A DNA stretch of 64,000 nucleotides, from assembly GCA_963704595.1 (NCBI GenBank), contig OY969922.1:3100001-3164000 (forward strand), given 5' to 3'. Position 1 is the first letter of the stretch. Every line of letters begins with the position of its first letter. The notes beneath the pieces are model-generated. The model saw only the letters and a list, made by a program, of their open reading frames with translations, had not been told where the DNA came from and made no database searches. The stretch comes from Acuticoccus sp963704595. Its GTDB lineage: Bacteria > Pseudomonadota > Alphaproteobacteria > Rhizobiales > Amorphaceae. The position numbers were made by a program, and so were the translations under genes. Below, one piece after another: positions 30,668-40,896 of the stretch.

Positions 30668-32526
30668 CTACTCCGCGGCGGCTTCCGCCGCGGCGAGCCG
30701 GTCGCCCAGAAAGCCGCCGGACTGGTGCGACCAGAGGCGCGCGTAGAGCCCGCCCGCCGCGGCGAGCTCGGCGTGGCGGCCCTCCTCCACGATCCTGCCG
30801 TTCTCCAGCACCACCAGCCGGTCGAGCGTCGCGATGGTGGAGAGGCGGTGCGCGATGGCGATGACCGTCTTCCCCTCCATCAGCGCGAACAGGCTCTCCT
30901 GGATGGCGGCCTCCACTTCGGAGTCGAGCGCGGAGGTGGCCTCGTCGAGGAGGAGGATCGGCGCGTCCTTCAGGAAGACGCGGGCAATCGCGATCCGCTG
31001 GCGCTGGCCGCCGGAAAGCTTCACGCCGCGTTCGCCGGCGTGCGCGTCGAACCCGCGGCGGCCCTTGAGGTCGGAAAGGCCCTCGATGAATTCGAGCGCG
31101 TTGGCGCGGCGGGCGGCCTCGCGCACGTCCTCGGCCGTCGCGTCCGGCCGGCCGTAGGCGATGTTGTCGTGGATCGAGCGGTGCAGCAGCGCAGGCTCCT
31201 GCGTCACCACGCCGACGGCGGCGCGCAGGCTCTCCTGCTCGACCTGCGCAATGTCCTGACCGTCGATCAGGATGCGCCCGAACTCGAGGTCGTGGAGGCG
31301 CAGGAGGAGGTTCGGTCAGCGTGGTCTTGCCGGCGCCCGACGGGCCGACGAGGCCGATCTTCTCGCCGGCGCGCACCGTGAGGTCGAGATGGTCGATCAC
31401 GCCGGCGGCCTTGCCGTAGTGGAAGCGCACCGCCTCGAAGCGGATCTCGCCGGCCCGCACGTCGAGCTTCGGCGCCTCGGGCACGTCGTTCACGGTGGGG
31501 GGCTTGGACAGCATGGTCTTGCCGTCGGCGATGGTGCCGACCGCCTCGAACAGCATCGTCATCTCCCACATCACCCAGTGCGACAGGCCGTTGAGGCGCA
31601 GGACGAGCGTCAGCGACACCGCGAAGGCGCCGAGCGAGATTGTCTCGCTGCAGCCAGAAGCTGATGCCGAGCGCGCCGATGGTGAAGAGGAGCACCGCGT
31701 TGGTCGCGTAGTTGGCGGCGTTGAACCACGAGACGAGCCGCATCTGGCGGTGGACGGTGACGAGGAAGTCGTCCATCGCCTCGCGCGCATAGTCCCGCTC
31801 GCGCTGGGCGTGGGAGAACAGCTTCACCGTCTGGATGTTGGTGTAGCTGTCGACGATCCGGCCGGTCATCATCGAGCGCGCGTCGGCCTGCGCTTCGGAG
31901 ACCTTGGCGAGCCGCGGGACGAAGTAGGCGAGCATGATGCCGTAGACGATGGCCCAGGCGATCATCGGCAGCATCAGCCGCCAGTCCGCCTGCGCGGCCA
32001 CCGTCAGCATCCCCACGAAGTAGGCGAGGACGTAGGCGAAGATGTCGAAGATGCGCAGCACCGTGTCGCGCACGGCGATCGCGGTCTGCATCACCTTGGT
32101 GGCGATGCGTCCGGCGAACTCGTCGGCATAGAAGGCGACCGGCTGGCGCAGGAGCTGGCGGTGGGCGAGCCAGCGCACCAGCATCGGGTAGTTGCCGGAC
32201 AGCGTCTGGTGGACGATCGCGGTCTGGAAGAGGACGAGGCCCGGCAGGCCGACGAGGATCGCCGCGCCGACGAGGGCCAGCGTCCACCCCTCCTCCGCCA
32301 TCAGGGTCGCGCGGTCGCGCTCGGTCAGCCAGTCGACCAGCGTGCCCATGAAGCCGTAGAGGAACGCCTCGCCGAGGCCGATGGCCGCGGCGGCCAGCGC
32401 CATGACCATCACCCACGGCCAGACGTCGCGCGAATAGTGCCACACGAACGGCCAGAAGCCGGACGGCGGCGTGGTGGGTTCGCGCGTCGGATACGGGTCG
32501 ACGAGCCGCTCGAAATGCCGAAGCAT
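30668..32526 (-). CDS. ABC exporter, fused permease-ATPase, two apparent frameshifts
   Basis: About 619 residues when read through: six transmembrane helices, then an ATPase with Walker A (GLVGPSGAGKTTLT), signature LSGGQRQRIAIARV, Walker B ILLLDEATSALDSE and IAHRLST. One extra base near 31645 (between FWLQ and ETISLGAFAV) and one near 31308 (inside KTTLT / NLLLRLHDLE) split it into three frames. The coding quality is unbroken on both sides, so the product is probably intact. It is a paralogue of the exporter at 27160-29097 and may be its partner subunit. The start at 32526 (MLRHFERLVDPYP) aligns with the N-terminus of the other exporter. Confidence 0.88.
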
Positions 32527-32615
32527 GGTGGTACCTCCGGCGGCCGCTTATAGGCGCGTCCCCGGCGGAAGGCGAATGACCATTTCGTGGCATTCCACCG
32601 CGGCGGGCGGGCCGG

Positions 32616-35201
32616 CTATCTGAGGCTGGCGCCGGCCTGCTCGAGCGCCTCGGCGATCTTGGTCGCGGCGTAGGGCTTGGTGACGATCGGCACCTGCTTG
32701 AGGCCGTCCGGCAGGATGTTGCCGTCCGAATAGCCGCTGGCGAAGATGAACGGCACGCCCTTGCCGATCAGCACCTCGGCAATGGCGACGGAGTTGCCGT
32801 CGCCGAGGTTGATGTCGAGAACCGCGCAGTCGAAGGCGCGTTTTTCGAGTTCGTCGAGGGCGCCGGAGGACGAGTTGGCGACGATGGTATCGCCGAAACC
32901 CATGCCCATCAGCATCATCTCGGCGTCCATCGCGATGATGACGTTGTCTTCCACCAGCAGGATCGCCGCACTCTTCACGTCGATCTCTCGGCCCTTGCTG
33001 GGTGCGGCAGGCTCTTGTTCGGGCATCTTCACTTCGTTCTTGGGTCGGGCTTCGCCAAGGAACCGAACCGGGACACGGAATTTCGCACGCAAACCGGAAT
33101 GCGCAAAATCTATGTCCGCCTCGCCTTCGAGTTCGAATGGAATGGCACGGTGGATCAGTTCGGAACCGAAGCCCTTGCGGGTCGGCGGGGTGACGGGCGG
33201 ACCGTTGGTTTCGGCCCAGTCGATCAATAGGTCGCCGGAGGCCTGATCGCAGGACCAGCGGATGGTCAGCACGCCGACCGCATTGGCAAGCGCACCGTAT
33301 TTGACGGAGTTGGTGACCATCTCGTGGATCACAAGGGCGATGCAGGTGTAGGCCGTCGGGGTCAGCATGACCGTCGGCCCCTGCATGATCACCCGCTCAT
33401 GCCGGTCGGAGGCGTAGGCCGCAACCTCGTTGTCCACCAGCGCGCGGAGCGAGGCGTTGACCCACTTCTCCTGCGTTAGCTGGTCGTGGGCACGGGCGAG
33501 CGCCTGGATCCGGCCGCCGAGCACCGCGGCGAACTCGTCCACCGAGGAGACCGTGCCCGCAGTCTGCGCGACGACGCCGCGGATCAGGCTGAGGACGTTG
33601 CGGACGCGGTGGTTGAGCTCGCTGATGAGGAGCTCCTGCGTCTCCTGCGAGCGGCGGCGCATCTCGCTGATGTGGTCGATGGAGCGGACGATCACTTCGA
33701 GAAGGGTGATGCGCAGCGCTTCCGCGATCCTGAGCTCGGCGCTGGTCCACGGGGTGCTGGTGAAGCGCACCAGTTCACGCCAGGCCTCGAAGCTCTTGCG
33801 CGGCGACAGGCGAACGTCGTTTCCGGCGACATTCACCGGCTTTACCGGGTTGCCGGCCCAGGTCACCGTGCGGGTCACCTCGCGGCGGAACACGATGAGA
33901 TAGTCGCGCGGATTGCGCGACACCGGGATGGCGAGGAGACCGGAGACGCGCTCGGCGAAATCGGCGGCCGCCGGATAATGCGCTGAGAGATTGTCGGTCG
34001 AATAGACCCGGGCGGCAGCGGCGCGGTTGAGGAAGCGCACCAGCGGCTTCATTTCCTCGGCGGTCAGCGCGATACCCTCGCTGACATACTGCTCGTCGAT
34101 CCAGAGGCCCGCGCCGTCGCCGCCCATCACGTCGCGGATGCGGTCGAGATGCGGGGCGAGGTTGTCCATCGGCGTCCCGTCGATCGAGACGACGGACATG
34201 ATCCGGTCGTGCACCGCTTCCGCGGCCTGGCGGTTTTCCATCGCGAGGCGCTGGTTGCGGTGGGCAAGCTCCAGCGAGAAGAGGTCGCCGAAGAACTCGG
34301 CGACCGTGCGCTTGTGGAAGGAAACCTGGCGCGGCGTCAGGTGGTGGCAGGCGATCAGCCCCCACAGTTCCCCGTCGATCACGATCGAGATCGAGAGAGA
34401 CGCACCGACGTCCATGTTCTTGAGATATTCGATGTGGACGGGTGAGACGGCCCGAAGGAGCGAATTGGACAGGTCGAGCGGCTCACCCTTTGGGGAGACG
34501 GCGGGGACGATGTTTGAGCACGGGTCGTTCACGTCCGCGATCAGGCGGAAGCGGTTTCTCACGTAGAGTTCGCGCGCCTGGCGCGGAATGTCGGACGCCG
34601 GGTAGCGCAGCCCCATGAAGCTGTCGGCCCGTGCCGAACGGGCCTCGGCGACGACTTCGCCGTTGCCGTTGCCGTGGAAGCGGTAGATCATCACCCGGTC
34701 GAAGCCGATGACGCGGCGGACCTGGCGGGCGGCCGCATCGAGAAACTCCTCGATCGTCCTGCCGACACGGATCTGCGCATTCATCGAGCGCGCGAGGCTG
34801 ATGACTTCCAGCGTCGGATCGGCACGGGTCGACGGCTCGATCTCGATGATGATCAGCTGGCGCGACTTGTGGACCGCCGCATCGAAAACTCCGCCGCCTG
34901 CAAAGAGGTGCTGGCTGAAGATGCGTTCGCCGTTGCCGGTCTCGTCGACGGCCGCGACCCGGCCGCGCAGGATCGACATCGCTTCGCTCGTGATCAGTCC
35001 GGAGAGCGGCATCCCGAGCCAGTCGTCCGGCCTGGTGCCGCTGAACGCCTCGATGTTGTCGCTGACGTGGACGATCATCCAGTCGAGCGAGACGGCGATA
35101 AGCGCGCCGAAGCTCTGGATGCGGCCCAGGAGATGGATCGGCTCGCGGTCGCAGGCCGTGAGGTCGGCCGGCTGGAGTTGGATGTCGGCGGCCTGGGTCA
35201 C
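32616..35201 (-). CDS. bphP: Bacteriophytochrome hybrid kinase (PAS-GAF-PHY-HWE kinase-REC)
   Basis: An 861-residue red/far-red photoreceptor. Order: PAS with the biliverdin-binding Cys17 (ACDREPIHLLG), GAF with PASDIP (201-206) that packs on the chromophore, PHY with the tongue motif PRKSF (467-471), a HisKA_2/HWE-type kinase with His531 in ELNHRVRN and an N-box IHEMVTNSVKYGAL, and a C-terminal receiver domain with the phospho-acceptor Asp near 796 (AVLDINLGDG) and Lys in VTKPY. So one chain holds sensor, kinase and receiver. The GTG start at 35201 overlaps the bphO stop by 4 bases (GTGA); the frame is open further upstream only inside bphO. No separate output regulator is seen nearby. Confidence 0.93.
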   Translation of the reverse strand: MTQAADIQLQPADLTACDREPIHLLGRIQSFGALIAVSLDWMIVHVSDNIEAFSGTRPDDWLGMPLSGLITSEAMSILRGRVAAVDETGNGERIFSQHLFAGGGVFDAAVHKSRQLIIIEIEPSTRADPTLEVISLARSMNAQIRVGRTIEEFLDAAARQVRRVIGFDRVMIYRFHGNGNGEVVAEARSARADSFMGLRYPASDIPRQARELYVRNRFRLIADVNDPCSNIVPAVSPKGEPLDLSNSLLRAVSPVHIEYLKNMDVGASLSISIVIDGELWGLIACHHLTPRQVSFHKRTVAEFFGDLFSLELAHRNQRLAMENRQAAEAVHDRIMSVVSIDGTPMDNLAPHLDRIRDVMGGDGAGLWIDEQYVSEGIALTAEEMKPLVRFLNRAAAARVYSTDNLSAHYPAAADFAERVSGLLAIPVSRNPRDYLIVFRREVTRTVTWAGNPVKPVNVAGNDVRLSPRKSFEAWRELVRFTSTPWTSAELRIAEALRITLLEVIVRSIDHISEMRRRSQETQELLISELNHRVRNVLSLIRGVVAQTAGTVSSVDEFAAVLGGRIQALARAHDQLTQEKWVNASLRALVDNEVAAYASDRHERVIMQGPTVMLTPTAYTCIALVIHEMVTNSVKYGALANAVGVLTIRWSCDQASGDLLIDWAETNGPPVTPPTRKGFGSELIHRAIPFELEGEADIDFAHSGLRAKFRVPVRFLGEARPKNEVKMPEQEPAAPSKGREIDVKSAAILLVEDNVIIAMDAEMMLMGMGFGDTIVANSSSGALDELEKRAFDCAVLDINLGDGNSVAIAEVLIGKGVPFIFASGYSDGNILPDGLKQVPIVTKPYAATKIAEALEQAGASLR

Positions 35202-35758
35202 GCAACGAGCTCCGGCTCGCGGACCGAACGGCCGCCCGTCACGAATGCGACATCCCCGATGGCGGAGGGGTCGACGCGCAGGAAGGCACCGAACGCGGCT
35301 TCGGCACCGGCGCGGATCCCGGCTGCGTCCACGCCGCGCTCGGCGGCTGCGTCGAGGCGGGAGAGGAAGACCGGCCAGAACACCGGCTCGTCCTTGGCGA
35401 AGAAGGGATTCTGTCTCAAATAGCTCGACTGTTTTGCAAGCCACCGCCCACCGAGGCGCGACCCTTCGAGCACGTAGAGCGCGCCCCAGATCTCGGCATC
35501 GGACGCGAACGGGACGGTGTGGCGATCGGCCGGAGCAGGCATGAGATGCGCTCGCCGGCGGGCCGGATATTCGGGCAGGACCTCCGCTGCGTTCGCTTCA
35601 TTCAGGCCATTTTCGACGGCGTGGACCCCGATCGCGAGAAAACGGGTCAACGCGTCAGCGCCGGATTCGGCCGACAGCTCGAAAATGGCGCAGCGTCGGT
35701 CCACTTCCTCGTGAAGCGGGGAGATCTGCGCGGACAACCAGGAGCGGACTTGATACAT
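35198..35758 (-). CDS. bphO: Heme oxygenase (biliverdin-producing, BphO)
   Basis: A 186-residue bacterial heme oxygenase that would cleave heme to biliverdin IXalpha, the chromophore of the adjacent bacteriophytochrome. The proximal heme ligand is His16 (ISPLHEEVDRR), and the distal helix with its Gly-rich kink is LYVLEGSRLGGRWLAKQ. The 4-base overlap with bphP indicates coupled translation of apoprotein and chromophore enzyme. The ATG at 35758 directly abuts an AAGGA sequence, an unusually short spacing, so initiation may be weak. Confidence 0.9.
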   Translation of the reverse strand: MYQVRSWLSAQISPLHEEVDRRCAIFELSAESGADALTRFLAIGVHAVENGLNEANAAEVLPEYPARRRAHLMPAPADRHTVPFASDAEIWGALYVLEGSRLGGRWLAKQSSYLRQNPFFAKDEPVFWPVFLSRLDAAAERGVDAAGIRAGAEAAFGAFLRVDPSAIGDVAFVTGGRSVREPELVA

Positions 35759-36083
35759 TCCTTATCGATTATCTCAACGGAATATGCTCCTCAAGCCACA
35801 AAATTAGGCTATCAGCAATTTGTGGACGCGTTCATCAAGCGTTCATAAGAATTACGCGAGCAGATATAAAACTACATTTAGATCCGGGCCCTTCGCCACT
35901 AAACTACTGGAAACACCAGACTAATTTTTCAGCAGTTTTGACAGAATGCCGCAAGCAACGGCGGCCTGTCGCCAGCATCGCCCACCGGCGCCAATGCCGG
36001 TCATTTCAACCTCTGGGCATTCAGATCAACAGTGACAGAGGTGGTGAAGACACGGAATCGCTCCCAATTATCGGAATATATTC
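35759..36083. other. AT-rich divergent promoter region of bphOP and an M15 peptidase
   Basis: 325 bases, clearly richer in A+T than the surroundings. No gene is seen. It should contain the bphOP promoter (minus) and that of the peptidase at 36084 (plus). A pair of 8-base direct repeats one helical turn apart lies at 35828-35846. Confidence 0.6.
35828..35849. promoter_or_regulatory. Direct repeats 11 bases apart upstream of bphOP
   Basis: GCGTTCATCAA is followed at once by GCGTTCATAAG, so GCGTTCAT repeats with an 11-base step, about 75 bases before the bphO start. One-turn direct repeats are typical for response-regulator sites; the factor is unknown. Confidence 0.4.
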
Positions 36084-37004
36084 ATGCTCACTGCCGACCG
36101 CCTTACGGCGACGCCCCACAGCCACCGGGTTGCTCGCGCCGCAGCCATCGCCGGAGTGCTGATCTTCGCGACAGCGCCGGCAGCGGCCGCGCCGCGGAGC
36201 GATGGCGCGACGGCGACACAGGCGGAGAGTCGGGGCGTGGAGGTCGCGCAGGGCGGCGGGTTGTTCGGCGGCCTCTTCGGCCGGCGCGGTGGCGGCGGGT
36301 CTTCGGACAAGGCCGCTCTCACCAGCGCCTACCCCGGCGCCTTCCGCATCGAGGGCAACACGGTCGTCTTCGCCAACGGAGCGCGGATGGCATGGGACGA
36401 CGGCCGGCAGAAGTCCGCCGAGCAGGCGCTCGTCGACCCGGACGTCGAGGACATGATGGCGACGCCCTACCCGCTCGCCCGTGAGGGCGCCCGTGCGCCG
36501 CGGCCGGGCGAGGACCCCGGCCGGGTCCGGAGCGACGCGTTCTTCAAGGCGCTCTATGGTGGCTCGGAGGGCGAGGTGCGCGCCAGCCTGGTCAGCGTTC
36601 CCTTCGTGCCGAACCTCGGCGGCGGCACGCTCACGGTCACGACCCGCTTCGGCGTCGACCAGAAGATTGCCGCAATCTCCCGCGATCTCGAACGCCTGCC
36701 GCGCGAGTTCCACAAGTATCTCACCCCGCCGGGCGGCGCGTTCAACTGGCGCGCCATTGCAGGGACGGACCGGCTCAGCGTCCATTCCTTCGGCGCGGCG
36801 GTCGACATCAACACCCAATACTCCGACTACTGGCGTTGGGCCGGACACACGGCAGGCGGCGCGATCCCCTACCGCAACCGCATTCCGATGGAGATCGTCG
36901 AGGTGTTCGAGAAGCACTGCTTCATCTGGGGCGGCCGCTGGTACCACTACGACACCATGCACTTCGAGTACCGGCCCGAGCTCATCCCCGCCTGCCACCG
37001 CTGA
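36084..37004 (+). CDS. M15 family peptidase (D-Ala-D-Ala carboxypeptidase-like), exported
   Basis: A 306-residue secreted protein. A long n-region precedes a signal peptide (AAIAGVLIFATAPAAAA), then a Gly-rich linker (GGGLFGGLFGRRGGGG), an unknown middle part and a C-terminal M15 zinc peptidase domain. Zinc ligands His234 and Asp241 are in SVHSFGAAVDIN, and the third histidine, His293, is in YHYDTMHFEYRPEL next to the typical aromatic cluster. M15 enzymes trim peptidoglycan stem peptides in the periplasm. It is divergent from bphO. Substrate (cell wall) follows from the family. Confidence 0.85.
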   Translation: MLTADRLTATPHSHRVARAAAIAGVLIFATAPAAAAPRSDGATATQAESRGVEVAQGGGLFGGLFGRRGGGGSSDKAALTSAYPGAFRIEGNTVVFANGARMAWDDGRQKSAEQALVDPDVEDMMATPYPLAREGARAPRPGEDPGRVRSDAFFKALYGGSEGEVRASLVSVPFVPNLGGGTLTVTTRFGVDQKIAAISRDLERLPREFHKYLTPPGGAFNWRAIAGTDRLSVHSFGAAVDINTQYSDYWRWAGHTAGGAIPYRNRIPMEIVEVFEKHCFIWGGRWYHYDTMHFEYRPELIPACHR

Positions 37005-37076
37005 GACGGCACGGCAGCGGGCCGCATTGCGGACCCCGCGAAGACAGCGATAGGCTCCCCAAAAGACAGACCGGGA

Positions 37077-40000
37077 GTGCAGCGCTTGGTTTCCCTCAAC
37101 GACAAGTATGATCTGACGAAGGAGACCGTGTTCCTGTCCGGGACGCAGGCGCTGATCCGCCTCGTTCTGGCGCAAAAGGCGCGCGACCGCGCCGCCGGCC
37201 ACAACACCGCAGGCTATATCACCGGCTATCGCGGCTCGCCGCTGGGCGCCCTCGACCAGCAGTTCGGCCGTGCGAGAAAGGTGCTGGGGCCGGACATCCT
37301 GTTCCAGCCCGCCATCAACGAAGACCTTGCCGCCACCGCCATCTGGGGCACGCAGACCACGCACCTTTCGCGGCGAAAACCGCTACGACGGCGTCTTCGC
37401 GCTCTGGTACGGCAAGGGCCCCGGCGTCGACCGCTCCGGCGATGCGCTGCGCCACGCCAACCTTGCCGGCACCTCGCCGCTCGGCGGCGTGCTCGCGCTG
37501 ATGGGCGACGACCACACCTGCGAAAGCTCCACCACCGCCCACCAGTCCGAATTCGGGATGATCAACGCGGTCATCCCCGTCCTCTCGCCGTCCGGCGTGC
37601 AGGACATCGTCGACTACGGCCTCCTCGGCATCGCCATGAGCCGCTATGCCGGCGTCTGGACCGGCTTCAAGCTGGTGAAGGACACGGTGGAATCCACCGC
37701 CTCCATCGACGGCCGCGCCGACCGCCTCGCCATCCGCCTGCCGGACGGCCCGAGGCCCGACGTCCACATCCGCCCCGGCTTCGACGCGCTGGAGCAGGAG
37801 GCGCGGCTGCATGAGATCAAGCTCCCAGCGGCCATCGCCTTCGCGTCCGCGAACGGGCTCAACCGGATCGTCCATTCGCGGCGGCGCGCGGGCGCGGACC
37901 GGCATCGTCGGCACCGGCAAGAGCTGGCTCGACGTGCTCGAGGCGCTGGATGCGCTGGGTCTCGACGAGGTGGCCTGCGCCGACCTCGGCATCCGCCTCC
38001 TCAAGGTCGGCTGCCCCTGGCCGCTGGCGCGCGAGGATGTGCGCGCCTTCGCGGACGGGCTCGAGACCATCATCGTGGTGGAGGAAAAGCGCGGCCTGAT
38101 CGAGCCGCAGATGAAGGACATCCTCTACGGCACCGCCAACGCGCCGACCATCATCGGCAAGATGGACGAGGCGGGCGCGACGCTGTTCCCCGCGCCCGGC
38201 GCGCTGGAGGCCCACCACGTCGCCGCCGAGATCGGCCGCCGGCTGGTCGACCGCGGCGCCGAGCGGGTCGCAGGCCCCCTCGCCGAGGTGGAAGCGCTGA
38301 CGGCGCGGCTCGGCGCAACGCAGTCCATCGCCGTGCGAAAGCCCTATTTCTGCGCTGGCTGCCCGCACTCTTCCTCCACCGTGGTGCCCAAGGGGGCACG
38401 GGCGGCTGCTGGCATCGGCTGCCACTTCATGGCGCTGTGGATGGACCGGCAGACCGAGGGCTTCACCCAGATGGGCGGCGAAGGGGCGCAGTGGATCGGC
38501 GAAGCGCCCTTTTCCACCCGCAGCCACCTCTTCCAGAATCTGGGCGACGGCACCTACAACCACTCGGGCTCTCTGGCGATCCGCGCTGCCGCCGCGTCCG
38601 GCGTCAACATCACCTACAAGATCCTGTTCAACGACGCCGTCGCGATGACCGGCGGCCAGACCCACGACGGCGGCCTCACGGTGCTCGACGTGGCGGCGCA
38701 GGTCGCCGCCGAGGGCGCCAACGCCGTCGCCATCGTGTCGGACGAGCCGGAGAAATACGGCCACGTTCCGGGCCACGTCACCGTCGACCACCGGGACGAC
38801 GTGATCGGCGTGCAGGAGCGGCTTGCCGAAGTCTCCGGCGTCGTCGGTGATGATCTACGACCAGACCTGCGCCTCCGAAAAGCGCCGCCGCCGCAAGCGC
38901 GGCACCTTCCCCGACCCCGACGTGCGCATCCTCATCAACGAGCGCGTCTGCGAGGGCTGCGGCGACTGCGGCGTGCAGTCCAACTGCGTGGCGGTGCAGC
39001 CGGTGGAGACTGCATTCGGGCGCAAGCGGCAGATCGACCAGTCCGTCTGCAACAAGGATTTTTCCTGCCTCAAGGGCTTCTGCCCCAGCTTCGTCACCGT
39101 CCACGGCGCAAAGCTGAAGAAGGCCGAGGCGCCCGATGTGCCGGACGACCTGCCCGATCCCGTCCGCGCGCCGCTCGAGGGCACCATGGGCATCCTCGTC
39201 ACCGGCGTGGGCGGCACGGGCGTCGTCACCGTGGGCGCGGTGATCGGCATGGCGGCGCACCTCGAGGGGCTTGGCGCCGGCGTCATCGACATGGCGGGGC
39301 TGGCGCAGAAGGGCGGCGCGGTCCTCTCCCACATCAAGCTGTCGAAAAACCGCGAGGACGTGACCACCATCCGCGTCGGCCCCGGCGGCGCATCGGCCGT
39401 CCTGGCGTGCGACATCGTGGTCGCCGGCGGGGCCAAGGTGCTGGCCGCCATCGGCCCCAACGCGACCGTGATCGCCAACACCCACGAGCAGTTGCCGGGC
39501 GAGTTCACGCGCGACGTCGACTTCTCGCTTCCCACCCGCCGGATCGTGCAGGCGCTGGCCGAGCGCGCGACACTCCATGCGTTCGACGCCACCGCCGCGG
39601 CGCGCGCCCTCTTCGGCGACACCATCGCCGCCAACTCCATCGTGCTGGGCGCCGCCTACCAGTCCGGCGCGCTGCCGCTGTCGGCGGAGAGCCTCGAGGA
39701 GGCGATCCACCTCAACGGCGCCGCGGTGGCGATGAACATCGGCGCCTTCCGCCTCGGTCGCCTGTCGGTCGCCGACCCGGCCCGCTTCGCCGCCACGCTC
39801 GACGCGGCCCGGGTTGCGCCGCTCCCCCACCGCACGCTGCCGGAGACCCTCGACGAGCGGATCGCCCGCAACGTTGCAAGCCTCACCGCCTACCAGAACG
39901 CCGCCTGGGCCACGCGGTACGCCGATCGGATCGCCGCCTTGCGCAAGGCCGCAGGCGACAAGGTGGCCGAGGTCGCCGCGAAGGAGCTCTACCGGCTGAT

Positions 40001-40488
40001 GGCGGTGAAGGACGAGTACGAGGTCGCCCGCCTCTACACCGACGGCGGCTTCGAGGCGCAACTGCGCGACGCGTTCGCCGGCTACGACGGCCTCACCTTC
40101 CACCTCGCCCCGCCCGCAATCTCCCGCACCGACCCGAAGACCGGACGGCCGGCGAAGATGGCGTTCGGCGGCTGGCTGCGGCGCGCCTTCCCGCTGCTGG
40201 CGGCGCATGAAGCGCCTGCGCGGCACGCCGCTCGACGTCTTCGCGCTCAACCCCGAGCGCCGGGAGGACCGCAAGGTCCTCGCCGAATACGAGGCGACGC
40301 TCGCCCACATCGTCGCCACCGTCACGTCAGCGCGGATGGACGACGCCGCCGCGCTGGCGGGATGGCCGTCCCGCATCAAGGGCTACGGGCCGGTGCGCAC
40401 CGGCAATATCGCCGTGGCGCGCACCGAGCGGGACCGCCTCCGCGCCGCCTACGACGACGAGACGAAGGCGCTGATCGCCGCCGAGTAG
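37077..40488 (+). CDS. Fused indolepyruvate:ferredoxin oxidoreductase-like protein, four apparent frameshifts
   Basis: About 1135 residues when read through. It resembles the large fused IorA-IorB proteins of alphaproteobacteria that oxidatively decarboxylate aryl-pyruvates to aryl-acetyl-CoA. Order: pyrimidine-binding domain (YITGYRGSPLGALDQQF), GVFALWYGKGPGVDR, transketolase-like second domain, the TPP region with CPHSSSTVVP and GDGTYNHSGSL, a cysteine-rich segment (VCEGCGDCGVQSNC) for 4Fe-4S clusters, and the IorB-like gamma domain (GVGGTGVVTVGAVIGMAAHL). Breaks of one extra base occur near 37367, 37876, 38845 and 40203; each side is conserved. GTG 37077 or TTG 37086 is the start; TTG has GGGAG 8 bases upstream. 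It converges with the ridA gene, stop to stop. Confidence 0.85.
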
Positions 40489-40896
40489 TCAGGCGCGGGG
40501 CAGAACCGCGACTGCCTCGATCTCGACCATCGCCTCGGGCTCGACCAGCTCGACCACGCGCACCAGCGCCATCGACGGGAAGTGCCGGCCCATCACCGCG
40601 CGATAGACCGGGCCTAGGTCACGCAGGCTGGCGCGGTAGGCGTCCATGTCGGTGACGTACCAGGTGAGACGCGCGATCCCCTCCACCGACCCGCCGGCGG
40701 CTTCGACCACGGCGACGATGTTGGTGAGCGCCTGCTCGATCTGCGGCAGGAGGCCGCCTTCGGGGAAGGTGCCGTCGGGCCGCCAGCCGATCTGGCCGCC
40801 GACGTGGACGAGCGGACCGTCGGTGACGGTGCCGTTGGCGTAGCCGCGCGGGGCGGGCCAGCCCTCCGGCAGGACGGCGCGGACGAGGTCGCTCAT
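40489..40896 (-). CDS. RidA family protein (enamine/imine deaminase type)
   Basis: A 135-residue RidA/YjgF/UK114 protein. Motifs: LVHVGGQIGWRPDGTFPEGG, the helix QIEQALTNIVAVVEAAGGS, the strand IARLTWYVTDMDAYRA and the C-terminal FPSMALVRVVELVEPEAMVEIEAVA, where R113 in ALVRV is the usual carboxylate-binding arginine. RidA proteins hydrolyse reactive enamines or imines. ATGA overlap with the upstream aryl-CoA ligase places it as the last gene of the aminobenzoyl-CoA-type operon, where the ring-reduced intermediate is an enamine. That role is my inference. Confidence 0.88.
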   Translation of the reverse strand: MSDLVRAVLPEGWPAPRGYANGTVTDGPLVHVGGQIGWRPDGTFPEGGLLPQIEQALTNIVAVVEAAGGSVEGIARLTWYVTDMDAYRASLRDLGPVYRAVMGRHFPSMALVRVVELVEPEAMVEIEAVAVLPRA

